NCBI GenBank assembly: GCA_031259205.1 | Contig: JAIRLS010000041.1 | Span: 1-5,334, forward strand | Length of the DNA: 5,334 bases | Reading direction: 5' to 3' | Source of the DNA: Bacteroidales bacterium | GTDB lineage: Bacteria > Bacteroidota > Bacteroidia > Bacteroidales > UBA4181 | Shown here: positions 5,295 to 5,334 of the stretch, piece after piece | Layout of the letters: each line of letters starts with the position of its first letter | Position numbering within the stretch: the first letter of the stretch is position 1 | The notes under the pieces: generated by a model | The model's input: only the letters and a program-made list of their open reading frames with translations | Told to the model about the DNA's origin: nothing | Databases searched by the model: none | Position numbers and translations under genes: made by a program

Positions 5295-5334
5295 AATCCC
5301 TAACCCCTCAAATGTTAGGGATTTATTTTTTATT
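5295..5334 (+). terminator. Intrinsic terminator ending repeat copy 2
   Basis: Exact copy of the 4893-4932 terminator: arms at 5295-5304 and 5314-5323, T-rich tail up to the window edge. Confidence 0.75.

Larger units (their letters stand above)
4390..5334. other. Gene-free region filled by two tandem copies of a structured repeat
   Basis: No protein gene can be supported in these roughly 945 bases. The content is a short AT-rich leader (4390-4412), repeat copy 1 (4413-4932), a 25-base spacer (4933-4957) and repeat copy 2 (4958-5334), which runs to the window edge. The only sizeable open frame, about 105 codons on the - strand at 4845-5162, is judged spurious because copy 1 does not preserve it. 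Confidence 0.85.
4958..5334. repeat. Long direct repeat, copy 2 (cut by window end)
   Basis: Second unit of the tandem duplication, following a 25-base spacer (4933-4957) that has no match at the start of copy 1. Its shared tail reaches the last base of the window, so whether more copies follow cannot be seen. Confidence 0.88.

Noticed and set aside
4413..5334. CRISPR array
   Set aside because: There are only two long direct copies with internal variation, no short regular repeats with unique spacers and no cas genes.

Overview
The window looks like chromosomal DNA from a Bacteroidales-type member of the Bacteroidota. The reasons are a Bacteroides-style HtpG C-terminus with a lysine/glutamate-rich insertion, no convincing Shine-Dalgarno sequence before the three complete genes, and AT-rich spacers. 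This placement is inferred from family knowledge and was not checked by a search.

Layout: positions 1-330 hold the last 109 codons of htpG (Hsp90 chaperone) on the + strand, closed by a strong intrinsic terminator at 343-389. Three genes then follow on the - strand, transcribed right to left: an acyltransferase-3 family membrane protein (4389-3223), an ACSF2/FadD-like acyl-CoA synthetase (3177-1528) and the translation-associated ATPase YchF (1507-413). The gaps of 45 and 20 bases suggest co-transcription. The functions have no obvious common pathway. htpG and ychF are convergent.

Positions 4390-5334 (about 945 bases) hold no gene I can support. They carry two tandem copies of a complex repeat. 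Each copy has imperfect terminal inverted repeats (outer GGTTAATT, inner GGCGCTATG), several internal hairpins, a variable 9-bp tandem array, and a right-hand tail with a small hairpin and a perfect 10-bp intrinsic terminator. The last 118 bases of the two copies are identical. The middle differs: copy 1 carries about 180 bases with three perfect hairpins, whereas copy 2 has 23 bases there, most of which match a piece of copy 1 in inverted orientation. The repeat resembles a MITE-like non-autonomous element or a duplicated structured RNA gene, and it is the most unusual part of the window. The second copy reaches the window edge.
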